Shown: positions 55,920 to 64,000 of the stretch, one piece after another
How positions within the stretch are numbered: position 1 is the stretch's first letter
Layout of the letters: each line of letters begins with the position of its first letter
Assembly (NCBI RefSeq): GCF_022835695.1
Contig: NZ_BQUV01000001.1
Coordinates: 434,001-498,000 of the forward strand
Direction of reading: 5' to 3'
From: Bradyrhizobium sp. Ce-3
GTDB lineage: Bacteria; Pseudomonadota; Alphaproteobacteria; Rhizobiales; Xanthobacteraceae
DNA: 64,000 nt
Notes under the pieces: generated by a model
What the model was told of the DNA's origin: nothing
Database searches by the model: none
Seen by the model: only the letters and a program-made list of their open reading frames with translations
Position numbers and translations under genes: made by a program

Positions 55920-56071
55920 CGCTCGCGACCGCGAGCGTCAGTATTGGCATTTGGCATACCAATTCAACCGCAAGTCAAGACAATAGAGATCGCCGATAGG
56001 TCAGTATTTTTGCCATTTATCTCGTGAAATGGCTCGATTCTTTTGTTTGACTTCTGGAATAATGTATACCA
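55920..56071. promoter_or_regulatory. Divergent control region with palindromes, candidate IclR sites
   Basis: Between the IclR gene and the CBS gene lie a perfect hairpin CGCTCGCG-AC-CGCGAGCG (55920-55937), a dyad TTGG-CATA-CCAA (55951-55962) and a related ATGTATACCA (56062-56071). IclR proteins commonly bind short dyads of the TGG..CCA type, so the two similar sites are plausible operators. The region is AT-rich compared with its surroundings. Confidence 0.35.
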
Positions 56072-56117
56072 CGATTGCTTCACAATGACCCAATCACGCA
56101 ACCGGGAGGACGCTGCC

Positions 56118-56531
56118 ATGTACGTCGGGGACATCCTTCGCACCAACAGTGCGCACGTGGTGACGATCGGCTCGAACGAAACCGTGAGCATTGCGGCGAA
56201 CCTGATGTACGCGAGCCATGTCGGTGCGCTCGTAGTCAGGGCCGGCTCGCGCAGCAAGGAAGCCGCTGTGGTCGGAATGTTCAGCGAGCGCGACGTCGTC
56301 GCTGTGATCGCCGAGCGCGGCACTGGTGGTCTTGCCATGAAGGTTGCCCAGTTCATTGCACCGCGGCCGCTGGTTTCCTGCAATTCACAGGACACGCTCA
56401 CCGATGTCGAGCATCTGATGGCTCGGCACGGGATCCGCCATATCCCCGTCATCGACAACGGCCGGCTGGTCGGCGTCGTGAGCATGCGGGACATCGCCTT
56501 TGCTTTCGAGGAGGCCGCCTGCGCGGCCTGA
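56118..56531 (+). CDS. Small tandem-CBS-domain protein
   Basis: A 137-residue cytoplasmic protein from ATG 56118, preceded by GGGAGG. Two CBS motifs are visible: VGDILRTNSAHVVTIGSNETVSIAANLMYASHVGALVV..FSERDVVAVIAERG and VAQFIAPRPLVSCNSQDTLTDVEHLMARHGIRHIPVIDNGRLVGVVSMRDIAFAF. Stand-alone CBS pairs bind adenine nucleotides and modulate partner proteins. As first gene of the plus-strand run it could sense energy state for the pathway; that is speculation. Confidence 0.88.
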   Translation: MYVGDILRTNSAHVVTIGSNETVSIAANLMYASHVGALVVRAGSRSKEAAVVGMFSERDVVAVIAERGTGGLAMKVAQFIAPRPLVSCNSQDTLTDVEHLMARHGIRHIPVIDNGRLVGVVSMRDIAFAFEEAACAA

Positions 56532-56615
56532 CGGACTTTCTCAAGGCCATTGCCACGCAACCCGGTTCGAGCCGCTGCGGCCCGTACCGTGCTCCACCCT
56601 GCTCGCGAGGATTTC

Positions 56616-57635
56616 ATGAAGATCTGCATCTACGGCGCCGGTGCCATCGGCGGCTATCTCGGTGTCGAATTTATGCGCGCTGGCGCCGATGTCAGCCTGG
56701 TCGCGCGGGGCGCGCACCTCGCCGCGATGCGGCAGAACGGCCTGAAGCTTTTGATCGGCGATGAGGAGCGCGTGGTGCATCCGCGCTGTACCGATAACCC
56801 GGCCGAACTCGGCGAGCAGGATTACGTCATCATCTGCCTCAAGGCGCATTCGATCACCGGCGTCATCGAGCCGATGCGGCCGCTGCTGGGCGAGCGGACC
56901 CGCATCGTCACCGCCGTCAACGGTATCCCCTACTGGTACTTCTACAAGCACGGCGGACGGCACGAAGGATCGACGCTCGAGAGCATCGATCCCGGCGGCC
57001 GGCAATGGAACGAGCTCGACCCCGCGCGCGCCATCGGCTGCGTGGTGTATCCAGCCACCGAGATCGAAGCGCCCGGCGTGATCCGCCACGTCTACGGCAA
57101 CAACTTTCCGCTCGGCGAACCCTCCGGCGAGATCACACCTGATGTCCAGAGGCTTTCCGAGCTGTTCGCCGCAGCGGGCATGAAGGCGCCGGTGCTCGAC
57201 CGCATCCGCGACGAGATCTGGCTCAAGCTGTGGGGCAATGTCTGTTTCAATCCGATCAGCGCCCTCACCCACGCGACCCTCGACGTGATCTGCAGCAATC
57301 CCGGCACGCGCGCGCTGTCGAGGGCGATCATGCTCGAAGCCCAGGCGATCGCGGAAAGCCTCGGCGTCAAGTTTCGCGTCGATGTCGAACGCCGTATCGA
57401 AGGCGCACGCAAGGTCGGCGCCCACAAGACCTCGATGCTGCAGGACCTCGAGCGGGGACGTCCCGTCGAGATCGATCCGTTGATCACCGTCGTGCAGGAG
57501 ATGGGCCGGATGACCGGCATCGCGACGCCGGCGCTCGACGCGGTGCTGGCGCTGGTCGCGCAGCGCACCAGGCTGGCGGGCCTCTATGACGGGGCGGCCG
57601 GCGCCGCCGAAGCACAATCGCTGGCGGTGGCGTGA
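56616..57635 (+). CDS. Ketopantoate reductase-family (ApbA/PanE) oxidoreductase
   Basis: A 339-residue NADP-dependent reductase from ATG 56616 (AGGA 5 bases upstream). Cofactor site IYGAGAIGGYLGVEFMRAGADVSLVAR, then CLKAHS, VNGIPYWYF and the catalytic region DEIWLKLWGNVCFNPISALTHATLDVIC. The family reduces 2-oxo acids to 2-hydroxy acids. In this locus the substrate may be a glyoxylate-linked 2-oxo acid rather than ketopantoate; not established. Its last bases overlap the next gene. Confidence 0.88.
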   Translation: MKICIYGAGAIGGYLGVEFMRAGADVSLVARGAHLAAMRQNGLKLLIGDEERVVHPRCTDNPAELGEQDYVIICLKAHSITGVIEPMRPLLGERTRIVTAVNGIPYWYFYKHGGRHEGSTLESIDPGGRQWNELDPARAIGCVVYPATEIEAPGVIRHVYGNNFPLGEPSGEITPDVQRLSELFAAAGMKAPVLDRIRDEIWLKLWGNVCFNPISALTHATLDVICSNPGTRALSRAIMLEAQAIAESLGVKFRVDVERRIEGARKVGAHKTSMLQDLERGRPVEIDPLITVVQEMGRMTGIATPALDAVLALVAQRTRLAGLYDGAAGAAEAQSLAVA

Positions 57636-58423
57636 TCGCGATGGCCAATGTGACACGCTGGGTCCGCTTCCGCCACCACGCCGACATCGGCTTCGGGCAA
57701 CTCACCTCGTCCGGCATCGCCGTGCATGCAGGCGAGATGTTCGGCGACACGCGACCGACCGGACAGACGCTGGCACTCGACGATGTCGAGCTGCTCGCCC
57801 CGACCGAGCCGAGCAAGATCATCGCGCTCTGGAACAATTTTCACGCGCTGGCGGCGAAGCTGAAATCGCCAGAGCCGCCCGAACCGCTATATCTGTTAAA
57901 GGCGCAGACCAGCGTGACCGCGCCCGGCGCCGTCATCACGCGCCCATTGGGCTACGATGGCAAGACGACCTACGAAGGCGAGCTCGGCATTGTCATCGGC
58001 AAGAGCTGCACGGCGGTCGCGCCCGAACAGGCCGACGCGTTCATCTTCGGCTACACCTGCACCAACGACGTCACCGCTGCGGACATTCTCAATCGCGATC
58101 CGACCTTCCCGCAATGGGCGCGGGCCAAGGGTTTTGACGGGTATGGCCCGTTCGGTCCCGTGATCGCCTCGGGCCTCGATCCCGCGAGCCTTGTGGTGCG
58201 CACCATCCTGAACGGCGTGGAGCGCCAGAACTACCCGATCGCGGACATGATCTTCAGCGCGCAGGCGCTGGTCAGCAAGATCTCACACGACATGACGCTG
58301 TTGCCGGGCGACCTGATCTGCTGCGGGACGTCGATCGGCGTCGGAGTGATGAAAGAGCCCGTCAACACGGTCACTGTCGCGATCGACGGAATCGGCGAGC
58401 TGACCAACGAATTTCGTCAGTAG
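57632..58423 (+). CDS. Fumarylacetoacetate hydrolase-family enzyme
   Basis: A 263-residue protein from GTG 57632, overlapping the previous stop by 4 bases (ATG 57641 is an alternative). The FAH fold shows KIIALWNNF, the metal-ligand pair in TTYEGELGIVIGK, the distal Asp in FGYTCTNDVTAADI, and GYGPFGPVI. Members hydrolyse or decarboxylate acylpyruvates, oxaloacetate or fumarylpyruvate. With a ketopantoate-reductase-like partner and an oxalate/formate-type carrier it may channel a 2-oxo dicarboxylate into the pathway; the substrate is unknown. Confidence 0.87.
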   Translation: MIAMANVTRWVRFRHHADIGFGQLTSSGIAVHAGEMFGDTRPTGQTLALDDVELLAPTEPSKIIALWNNFHALAAKLKSPEPPEPLYLLKAQTSVTAPGAVITRPLGYDGKTTYEGELGIVIGKSCTAVAPEQADAFIFGYTCTNDVTAADILNRDPTFPQWARAKGFDGYGPFGPVIASGLDPASLVVRTILNGVERQNYPIADMIFSAQALVSKISHDMTLLPGDLICCGTSIGVGVMKEPVNTVTVAIDGIGELTNEFRQ

Positions 58424-58487
58424 CCGGCCGCAAGACGAGAGCCTGACGCGGCCGGACCAAACGGCAAATACTGCTTTGGGAGCACAC

Positions 58488-59807
58488 ATGACCTCCAGCA
58501 CGAAACGGGAATCATTGCCCGGCGGCTTCCGCTGGTTTCAGCTCGCGATCGGCATCGTCTGCATGGCGATGATCGCCAACCTGCAATATGGCTGGACGCT
58601 GTTCGTCGATCCGATCGACGCGCAATTTCACTGGGGCCGTCCGGCGATCCAGCTCGCCTTCACGATCTTCGTGATGACCGAGACCTGGCTGGTGCCGGTG
58701 GAAGCCTGGTTCGTGGACAAATACGGCCCCCGCATCGTCATCATGTTCGGCGGGCTGATGATCGGACTGGCCTGGGTGCTGAACTCCTACGCCGCCTCCC
58801 TCGTCACGCTTTATGCCGCGGCTATCGTCGCCGGCATCGGCGCCGGGGCGGTTTACGGCACCTGCGTCGGCAACGCGCTGAAATGGTTTCCGGACCGGCG
58901 CGGCCTCGCAGCAGGCGCGACCGCAGCGGGATTCGGCGCCGGCGCGGCGCTCACCGTCGTGCCGATCGCTAACATGATTGCCACGAGCGGCTATCAGAGC
59001 ACCTTCCTGACCTTCGGAATCGGGCAAGGCCTCATCGTTCTGCTGCTGGCTTGGTTCGTCCGCTCACCGCATGGCGTCGAGGCCCCCAGGAAAAAGCGTC
59101 ACAATCTCCCCCAGAGCGCGATCGACTACACCCCGCCCCAGGTGCTGCGCACCCCGATCTTCTGGGTCATGTATCTGGTGTTCGTCATGGTGGCTTCCGG
59201 CGGGCTGATGACCGCAGCGCAGATCGGGCCGATCGCCCACGACTTCAAGATCGCCGATACGCCAGTCACCCTGGCGGGCTTCCAGATGGCGGCACTGACG
59301 TTCGCGATCTCGCTGGATCGTGTGTTCGACGGTTTCGGCCGTCCGTTCTTTGGCTGGGTCTCCGACAATATCGGCCGCGAGCACACGATGTTCATCGCGT
59401 TCGCGACGGCGGCGCTGATGTTGCTGACATTGTCCGCCTACGGCCATATTCCGGTCGTCTTCGTGCTGGCCACGGCGGTCTATTTCGGCGTGTTCGGCGA
59501 AATCTACAGTCTGTTCCCGGCCACCGCGGGCGACACCTTCGGCGCCAAATACGCCACCACCAACAATGGCATGCTCTACACCGCGAAGGGCACGGCGGCG
59601 CTGCTCGTGCCGCTTGCGAGCATCATCTCCACGCAGTTCGGCTGGCAGGCCGTGTTCATCGTCGCGGTTGCGCTCAACGCCACCGCGGCCCTGACCGCCC
59701 TGTTGCTGATCAAGCCGATGCGGCGCGCGTTCATTCTCGGCAGCGAGACGACCGCGAAGGCCGCGATCGCGCCTGCATCCGGCCGGAGCGCGGCGATTGA
59801 ACACTGA
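58488..59807 (+). CDS. MFS transporter, oxalate/formate antiporter (OxlT) family
   Basis: A 439-residue, 12-helix carrier from ATG 58488 (GGGAG 5 bases upstream). N-terminal WFQLAIGIVCMAMIANLQYGWTLFVDPI, loop WFVDKYGPRIVI, and the central GFGRPFFGWVSDNIGREHTMFIAF with the late EIYSLFPATAGDTFGAKYATTNNGMLYTAKG are typical of the OxlT group. It probably moves small carboxylates such as oxalate, glycolate or glyoxylate, which fits the surrounding glyoxylate genes. The last 11 bases overlap the glycerate kinase gene. Confidence 0.88.
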   Translation: MTSSTKRESLPGGFRWFQLAIGIVCMAMIANLQYGWTLFVDPIDAQFHWGRPAIQLAFTIFVMTETWLVPVEAWFVDKYGPRIVIMFGGLMIGLAWVLNSYAASLVTLYAAAIVAGIGAGAVYGTCVGNALKWFPDRRGLAAGATAAGFGAGAALTVVPIANMIATSGYQSTFLTFGIGQGLIVLLLAWFVRSPHGVEAPRKKRHNLPQSAIDYTPPQVLRTPIFWVMYLVFVMVASGGLMTAAQIGPIAHDFKIADTPVTLAGFQMAALTFAISLDRVFDGFGRPFFGWVSDNIGREHTMFIAFATAALMLLTLSAYGHIPVVFVLATAVYFGVFGEIYSLFPATAGDTFGAKYATTNNGMLYTAKGTAALLVPLASIISTQFGWQAVFIVAVALNATAALTALLLIKPMRRAFILGSETTAKAAIAPASGRSAAIEH

Positions 59808-61092
59808 TTGGACCGACCTGCGCGCTCGGACTGCGCTCCGGAAGATCTTCGATGCGGCCGTCGCCAGCTGCGATCCAAAGCTGACCATTGCGCGCGCCTT
59901 GCCGGCAAAGCCGAAGGGGAGATGCATCGTCGTCGGCGCCGGCAAGGCTTCAGCAGCGATGGCGGCCGGCATCGACGCGGCCTGGCCGGATGTCGATCTT
60001 TCCGGTGTAGTGGTAACGCGTCACGGTCATGCCGTTCCCGCGGGCCGCATCGAGGTGCTCGAGGCGTCTCACCCGGTGCCGGACGACAGCAGCAAGGCCG
60101 CGGCCTTGCGCATGCTGCGTGCCGTCGAGGGGCTATCAGCTGATGATCTCGTCATCGCCCTGATGTCCGGCGGCGGCTCGGCCCTGATGACGCTGCCTGC
60201 ATTCCCGATGACGCTTGCCGACAAGCAGGCGGTCAACCGGGCCCTGCTTGCCTGCGGTGCGACGATTGCCGAGATGAACGTGGTCCGCAAGCATCTGTCC
60301 GCGATCAAGGGCGGACGGCTGGCGTTGGCCGCCCGCCCCGCCCGCGTCACGACGCTGGTGATCTCGGATATCCCGGGGGACGATCCCGCGGCGATCGGCT
60401 CCGGCCCCTCGCTACCGGATCGCAGCACGAAGGCCGAAGCGCGAGAGATCGTGCGCCGGTTTGCAATCGACCTGCCGGAGGCCGCGCGGCTCGTGCTCGA
60501 GCAAGCCGACGAGACCCCAAAACCCGGCGAGATCGACGCTGATGTCCGCATCCTGGCCGCGCCGTCCCTCGCGCTCGAGGCTGCAGCCGGTGCGGCCCGG
60601 GATGCAGGTCTCAATCCGATCATTCTCGGTGATGCGATCGAAGGCGAGGCACGGGAACTCGGAACCGTGATGGCCGGCATCGCCCGCTCGGTCGCCGGGC
60701 ATGCGCAGCCGGCCCCCGCCCCCGCGCTGCTGCTCTCCGGAGGAGAAACGACGGTGACGATCGGACGTGGGCCGGCGGGGCGCGGCGGCCGCAATACCGA
60801 GTTTTTGCTGGGACTTGTCATAGCGCTATCAGGTACGTCCGATATCTGGGCGATAGCCGGAGACAGCGATGGAATTGATGGAACGGAAGATGCGGCTGGC
60901 GCTTTGATCGGTCCTGACACGCTCAAGCGCGCGGCCGCGAGGGGCCTCGACGCGCGGGCCTATCTGGCGGCGCATGACAGCTACACCTTCTTCGACCGCC
61001 TTGGAGACCTCGTGCGCACCGGGCCAACGCTTACCAATGTCAACGATATCCGCGCCGTGCTAATTGCGTCCGGCAAGCCAGCAATGAGGTGA
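59797..61092 (+). CDS. ttuD: Glycerate 2-kinase (MOFRL family, TtuD/GckA type)
   Basis: Phosphorylates D-glycerate to 2-phosphoglycerate, the exit of the glycerate pathway into glycolysis. It is 431 residues long. The start is TTG 59797, inside the end of the carrier gene, with GGAG about 8 bases upstream. Motifs: VVGAGKASAAMA, MSGGGSALM, VVRKHLSAIKGGRLA, SDIPGDDPAAIGSGPS and the MOFRL-domain SGGETTV..GRGGRNTEFLL..DSDGIDGTEDAAGA. Followed by pyruvate kinase after 3 bases. Confidence 0.93.
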   Translation: MNTDWTDLRARTALRKIFDAAVASCDPKLTIARALPAKPKGRCIVVGAGKASAAMAAGIDAAWPDVDLSGVVVTRHGHAVPAGRIEVLEASHPVPDDSSKAAALRMLRAVEGLSADDLVIALMSGGGSALMTLPAFPMTLADKQAVNRALLACGATIAEMNVVRKHLSAIKGGRLALAARPARVTTLVISDIPGDDPAAIGSGPSLPDRSTKAEAREIVRRFAIDLPEAARLVLEQADETPKPGEIDADVRILAAPSLALEAAAGAARDAGLNPIILGDAIEGEARELGTVMAGIARSVAGHAQPAPAPALLLSGGETTVTIGRGPAGRGGRNTEFLLGLVIALSGTSDIWAIAGDSDGIDGTEDAAGALIGPDTLKRAAARGLDARAYLAAHDSYTFFDRLGDLVRTGPTLTNVNDIRAVLIASGKPAMR

Positions 61093-61095
61093 CCC

Positions 61096-62511
61096 ATGCG
61101 TCGTCATCGACGGGCCAAGATCGTCGCAACCGTCGGCCCCGCCAGCAGTTCCCCGGAGATGCTCAAGGCGCTGCTGCTGGCAGGCGTCGACACGTTCCGT
61201 CTGAACTTCAGCCACGGAACCCAGAGCGATCACGCCAGCATTCACGCCGCGATCCGCAAGCTGGAACAGGACGTCGGCCGTCCGATCGGCATTCTGATGG
61301 ATCTCCAGGGTCCGAAGATCCGCGTCGGCACCTTGCGCGATGGAAAGTTCACCGTGGTGGCCGGCGAGACCATCCGGTTCGTGCTGTCCGGATCGGAGGG
61401 CGACCGAACCGCGATTCCGCTGCCGCATCGGGAGATCTTCGCGGCCGTCGCACCCGGCCACGACCTCCTGATCGACGACGGCAGGGTCCGGGTTCGCGTC
61501 GCCGGGCTGGGTGACGATTTCATCGAAGCCAGGGTCATCATCGGCGGCACGATCTCGAACCACAAGGGCGTCAATCTGCCGGGAACGGTGCTCGATCTGT
61601 CGCCGCTCACCGCGAAGGACCGCCTCGATCTGGAGTTCGGCCTGAAGCTCGGCGTGGATTGGGTCGCCCTGTCGTTCGTGCAGAAGCCCTCCGACATCAT
61701 CGAGGCGCGAGCCCTGGTCGGGGACCGCGCCGGCCTGATGGCCAAGATCGAGAAGCCGGCTGCGCTCGACCGGATCGACGACATCATCCAGCTGTGCGAC
61801 GCCATCATGGTTGCGCGGGGCGATCTCGGCGTCGAGATTCCGCATGAGGACGTGCCGGGGCGCCAGAAGGAGCTGGTGCGGGCCTGCCGGCTTGCGGTGA
61901 AGCCCGTGATCGTCGCCACGCAGATGCTGGACTCCATGGTCGCCGCGCCCACGCCGACCCGCGCGGAAGTCTCCGACGTTGCGACCGCGATCTATGACGG
62001 CGCGGACGCCGTGATGCTGTCGGCGGAATCCGCGACCGGCCGCTACCCGCGCGAGGCGGTCGAGATGATGGACCGCATCATCCGCAGCACGGAGCAGCAC
62101 AAGATGTATCGCTCGATCGTCGAGGCGACCGAGCCCGGCGAAGAGCAGACGCCGCCGCATGCCGTCGCAACGGCCGCTGCCGACCTCGCCTCGGTGATTC
62201 ACGCCGCGGCCATCGTGGCTTACACGTCGAGCGGCACCACCGCCGCGCGCGTCGCGCGCAAGCGGCCGAGCCTCCCGATCCTCGCCATCACCCCAAGCCG
62301 CGAAGTGTCGCGCCGCCTGTGCCTGCTCTGGGGGGCCCACAGCGTCCTGTCCGACGATATCGGCAGCTATGAGGAGATGGTGGAGCGCGCGACTGCATTC
62401 GCGCGTGCCGAGCAGTTTGCGTCGAGCCGGGACCTGCTGGTCGTCGTCGCCGGCATTCCCTTCGCGCAGGCGGGAACGACCAACAATCTGCGCGTGGTTT
62501 CGCTGCCCTGA
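61096..62511 (+). CDS. pyk: Pyruvate kinase
   Basis: Transfers phosphate from PEP to ADP, giving pyruvate. It is 471 residues long with every canonical motif: FRLNFSHGT, ILMDLQGPKIRVG, the B-domain, MAKIEKPAALDRIDDI, MVARGDLGVEIPHEDVPGRQK, and ATQMLDSMVAAPTPTRAEVSDVATAIYDGADAVMLSAESA. It starts 3 bases after the glycerate kinase stop, like pykF in the gcl-hyi-glxR-ttuD-pykF cluster of Pseudomonas putida, so this is probably a pathway-specific isozyme. Confidence 0.96.
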   Translation: MRRHRRAKIVATVGPASSSPEMLKALLLAGVDTFRLNFSHGTQSDHASIHAAIRKLEQDVGRPIGILMDLQGPKIRVGTLRDGKFTVVAGETIRFVLSGSEGDRTAIPLPHREIFAAVAPGHDLLIDDGRVRVRVAGLGDDFIEARVIIGGTISNHKGVNLPGTVLDLSPLTAKDRLDLEFGLKLGVDWVALSFVQKPSDIIEARALVGDRAGLMAKIEKPAALDRIDDIIQLCDAIMVARGDLGVEIPHEDVPGRQKELVRACRLAVKPVIVATQMLDSMVAAPTPTRAEVSDVATAIYDGADAVMLSAESATGRYPREAVEMMDRIIRSTEQHKMYRSIVEATEPGEEQTPPHAVATAAADLASVIHAAAIVAYTSSGTTAARVARKRPSLPILAITPSREVSRRLCLLWGAHSVLSDDIGSYEEMVERATAFARAEQFASSRDLLVVVAGIPFAQAGTTNNLRVVSLP

Positions 62512-62529
62512 CAAGGCGATCGACGGCCG

Positions 62530-63450
62530 CTAGTCGAATTGGACCGGCTCCGATCCGGGATAGGAATGAGCGACGAACTCGCAGAACGCGCGAGCCGCCG
62601 GCGACAGCTTGGTCTTGTCCTTCCAGGCCAGCCCGACATCCATGGTGTGGACGTCGTCATCGAGCGTCTTGAGATCGATGCGGTGCCCTTCGAGCGACCA
62701 GGGACGGTAGACCATGTCCGACAGGACGGTGATTCCCATCCCGGTCGCGACCATGCTGCGGACCGCTTCGACCGACAGGGTGCGGAAGATGACGTTCGGC
62801 ACGTGGGCCGTATGCTGCCAGTAGCGCATCGCTGAACGTTCGGCCTCATCGACGGTCAACATCAGATAGGGCTCGCTCGCCAGGTCTGCGAGCTTGATGC
62901 TGTCCTTGCGCAGCAGCGGATGATTGACGCACGTCCACAAGCGACGCGGCGAGCGCAACAACAGCCGCGAGCGAATCGAGTGCCGGTCGTGCAGATTGGC
63001 GATCAGCATGATCGCCGCATCGACGCTGCCGCTGATCAGGCTCTGCTCGATCGCATCGCGCTGAAACTCGTGCAGCCGGACCGTGATGCCCGGAAAGGTC
63101 CGCCAGAATCGCGTCAGCAGCGGCGGCAGGAAGTATCCGGCGACGGTGTAGCTCACGGCCACGTCGACGGTGCCGTCGACCTGGGTCCCCCAGCGATGCG
63201 GCCCCCTTATCGCGTCCGACACGCTCGCCTCGATCGCGCGCGCACGCTGCAAGAACTCGTGGCCGTCGAAGGTCAGCGTCACGCCATTGGAATGGCGGTC
63301 GAACAGCTTGCGGCCGAGCTCGGCCTCGAGGGCCTTGATCGACGAGGTGACGGCCGACTGCGTCACGCTCAGCGCGGCAGCGGCCGCCGAAACGCGTCCA
63401 CTGTCCGCCGTCGCGATAAAATGCCGAACCTGACGGAACGTCAGAGACAT
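62530..63450 (-). CDS. LysR-family transcriptional regulator
   Basis: A 306-residue regulator starting MSLTFRQVRHFIATADSGRVSAAAAALSVTQSAVTSSIKALEAELGRKLFDRHSNGVTLT, a standard LysR HTH with its recognition helix at about 29-48. The effector domain begins near residue 92 (GTVDVAVSYTVAGYFLPPLL). It is divergent from an ABC transporter gene across 97 bases, where an ATATC-N7-GATAT dyad lies, so it probably controls that transporter. It converges with pyk. Confidence 0.92.
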   Translation of the reverse strand: MSLTFRQVRHFIATADSGRVSAAAAALSVTQSAVTSSIKALEAELGRKLFDRHSNGVTLTFDGHEFLQRARAIEASVSDAIRGPHRWGTQVDGTVDVAVSYTVAGYFLPPLLTRFWRTFPGITVRLHEFQRDAIEQSLISGSVDAAIMLIANLHDRHSIRSRLLLRSPRRLWTCVNHPLLRKDSIKLADLASEPYLMLTVDEAERSAMRYWQHTAHVPNVIFRTLSVEAVRSMVATGMGITVLSDMVYRPWSLEGHRIDLKTLDDDVHTMDVGLAWKDKTKLSPAARAFCEFVAHSYPGSEPVQFD

Positions 63451-63461
63451 AAAATTTTCCG

Positions 63462-63478
63462 ATATCAGCGAACGATAT
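63462..63478. promoter_or_regulatory. Candidate LysR operator (ATATC-N7-GATAT)
   Basis: Perfect dyad ATATC-AGCGAAC-GATAT, 11 bases upstream of the LysR start and about 70 bases before the ABC gene. It has the T-N11-A form and size expected for a LysR-type recognition site used for autorepression and divergent activation. Confidence 0.5.
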
Positions 63479-63547
63479 TTCGAATTTTACAATCCCCCGA
63501 CGGAACGGAAAGATCAATCCGTTGGGTGCGGGCGAAAAGGCGTTGAG

Positions 63548-64000
63548 ATGATGGCGGACGGTTTGGAGTTGGTCGCGCGCGATGTCAGCGTCCAATTCGA
63601 AGGCCTGAAAGCGCTGTCCGACGTCACCCTGGCCGTGCCTCGGGGCCGCATCGTCGGGCTGATCGGCCCCAATGGGGCCGGCAAAACCACTCTTATCAAT
63701 GTGCTGACCGGTTTTCAGCCTGTCGGCGCCGGCACCGTGGAGCTCGAAGGCGAAACGCTCAACGGCGTTGCAGCGCATTTGCTGCGACGCAAAGGCGTGG
63801 CCCGGACCTTCCAGTCAGGCCGGCTGTTCCGCGACCTGCCGGTCATGGACAACCTGGAAGTGACCGGCGTCGGCCTTGGTCAGCGACGGCCCGAAGCGAT
63901 CGGCGAGGCCGAACGGGTGATGGCCTGGCTCGGCATTTCGCATCTTGCCAACACGATCGCGGGCGCACTGCCCTACACCGACGAACGGCGTGTGGCGATC
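63548..64000 (+). CDS. ABC transporter ATP-binding protein, LivG type (partial)
   Basis: The first 151 codons of an ABC ATPase, cut by the window edge. ATG 63548 or 63551 is the start. Walker A is GLIGPNGAGKTTLINVLTGF; the Q-loop VARTFQSGRLFRDLPVMDNL is characteristic of LivG-like subunits of branched-chain amino acid or related HAAT importers. The Walker B and signature motifs lie beyond the end. Probably the first gene of an import operon controlled by the divergent LysR protein. Confidence 0.9.
   Translation, partial: MMADGLELVARDVSVQFEGLKALSDVTLAVPRGRIVGLIGPNGAGKTTLINVLTGFQPVGAGTVELEGETLNGVAAHLLRRKGVARTFQSGRLFRDLPVMDNLEVTGVGLGQRRPEAIGEAERVMAWLGISHLANTIAGALPYTDERRVAI

Overview
The window comes from a GC-rich alphaproteobacterium, most likely Bradyrhizobium or a close relative (Nitrobacteraceae). 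The grounds are the high GC content, a DUF2865 protein, class II DAHP synthase, the gene neighbourhoods, and three copies of the 'gcatgatc...ggaaaaccgcttcgcac...gatcatgc' intergenic palindrome typical of that group. Species cannot be read from the sequence. No rRNA, tRNA or CRISPR array was recognised.

Layout. 1-18 kb is mostly core genes: cysS (cut by the window edge), a secreted six-cysteine protein, a DUF2865 protein, nadE, a FAD oxidoreductase, dgkA, class II DAHP synthase, an alpha/beta hydrolase, a repeat-packed gap (8.9-9.8 kb), a cupin, small proteins, an APC permease, gor, a DUF2059 protein, rpiA, an SDR, gph and a lipoprotein. 18-34 kb holds moaA, a TRAP permease pair lacking an adjacent binding protein, an M20 peptidase, a two-component system divergent from a CzcCBA/CusCBA-like efflux operon, and two tandem Tat-exported TRAP binding proteins. 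34-42 kb has mrp next to a decayed copy of its own 3' end, a VOC protein, a beta-hydroxyacid dehydrogenase, an AT-rich RAYT/REP island, a DivJ/PleC-like kinase, a DUF1289 protein and a retropepsin-like protease.

42-49 kb is an aromatic-degradation locus. A two-component flavin monooxygenase (HpaB type plus a flavin reductase), CatA, CatB, CatC and a CatR-like LysR regulator are joined by an unusual stand-alone FAD-synthetase domain that could supply the cofactor. 51-62.5 kb is a glyoxylate-to-pyruvate locus. gcl, hyi and glxR (minus strand, with an IclR regulator) lie opposite a plus-strand run of CBS protein, ketopantoate-reductase-like enzyme, FAH-fold hydrolase, OxlT-type carrier, glycerate 2-kinase and pyruvate kinase. 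Together they would take glyoxylate through tartronate semialdehyde and glycerate to 2-phosphoglycerate, and PEP to pyruvate; enolase must lie elsewhere. The window ends with a LysR regulator divergent from a LivG-type ABC ATPase.

The most interesting signals are two short leader ORFs that look translation-responsive. A 16-residue Cys-codon leader precedes cysS. An 11-residue Tyr/Phe/Tyr leader fused to a terminator precedes DAHP synthase. Other points of note are the RAYT island with inverted REP copies around an unknown AT-rich ORF, the mrp 3'-end remnant, and the FAD-synthetase domain in the catechol locus.
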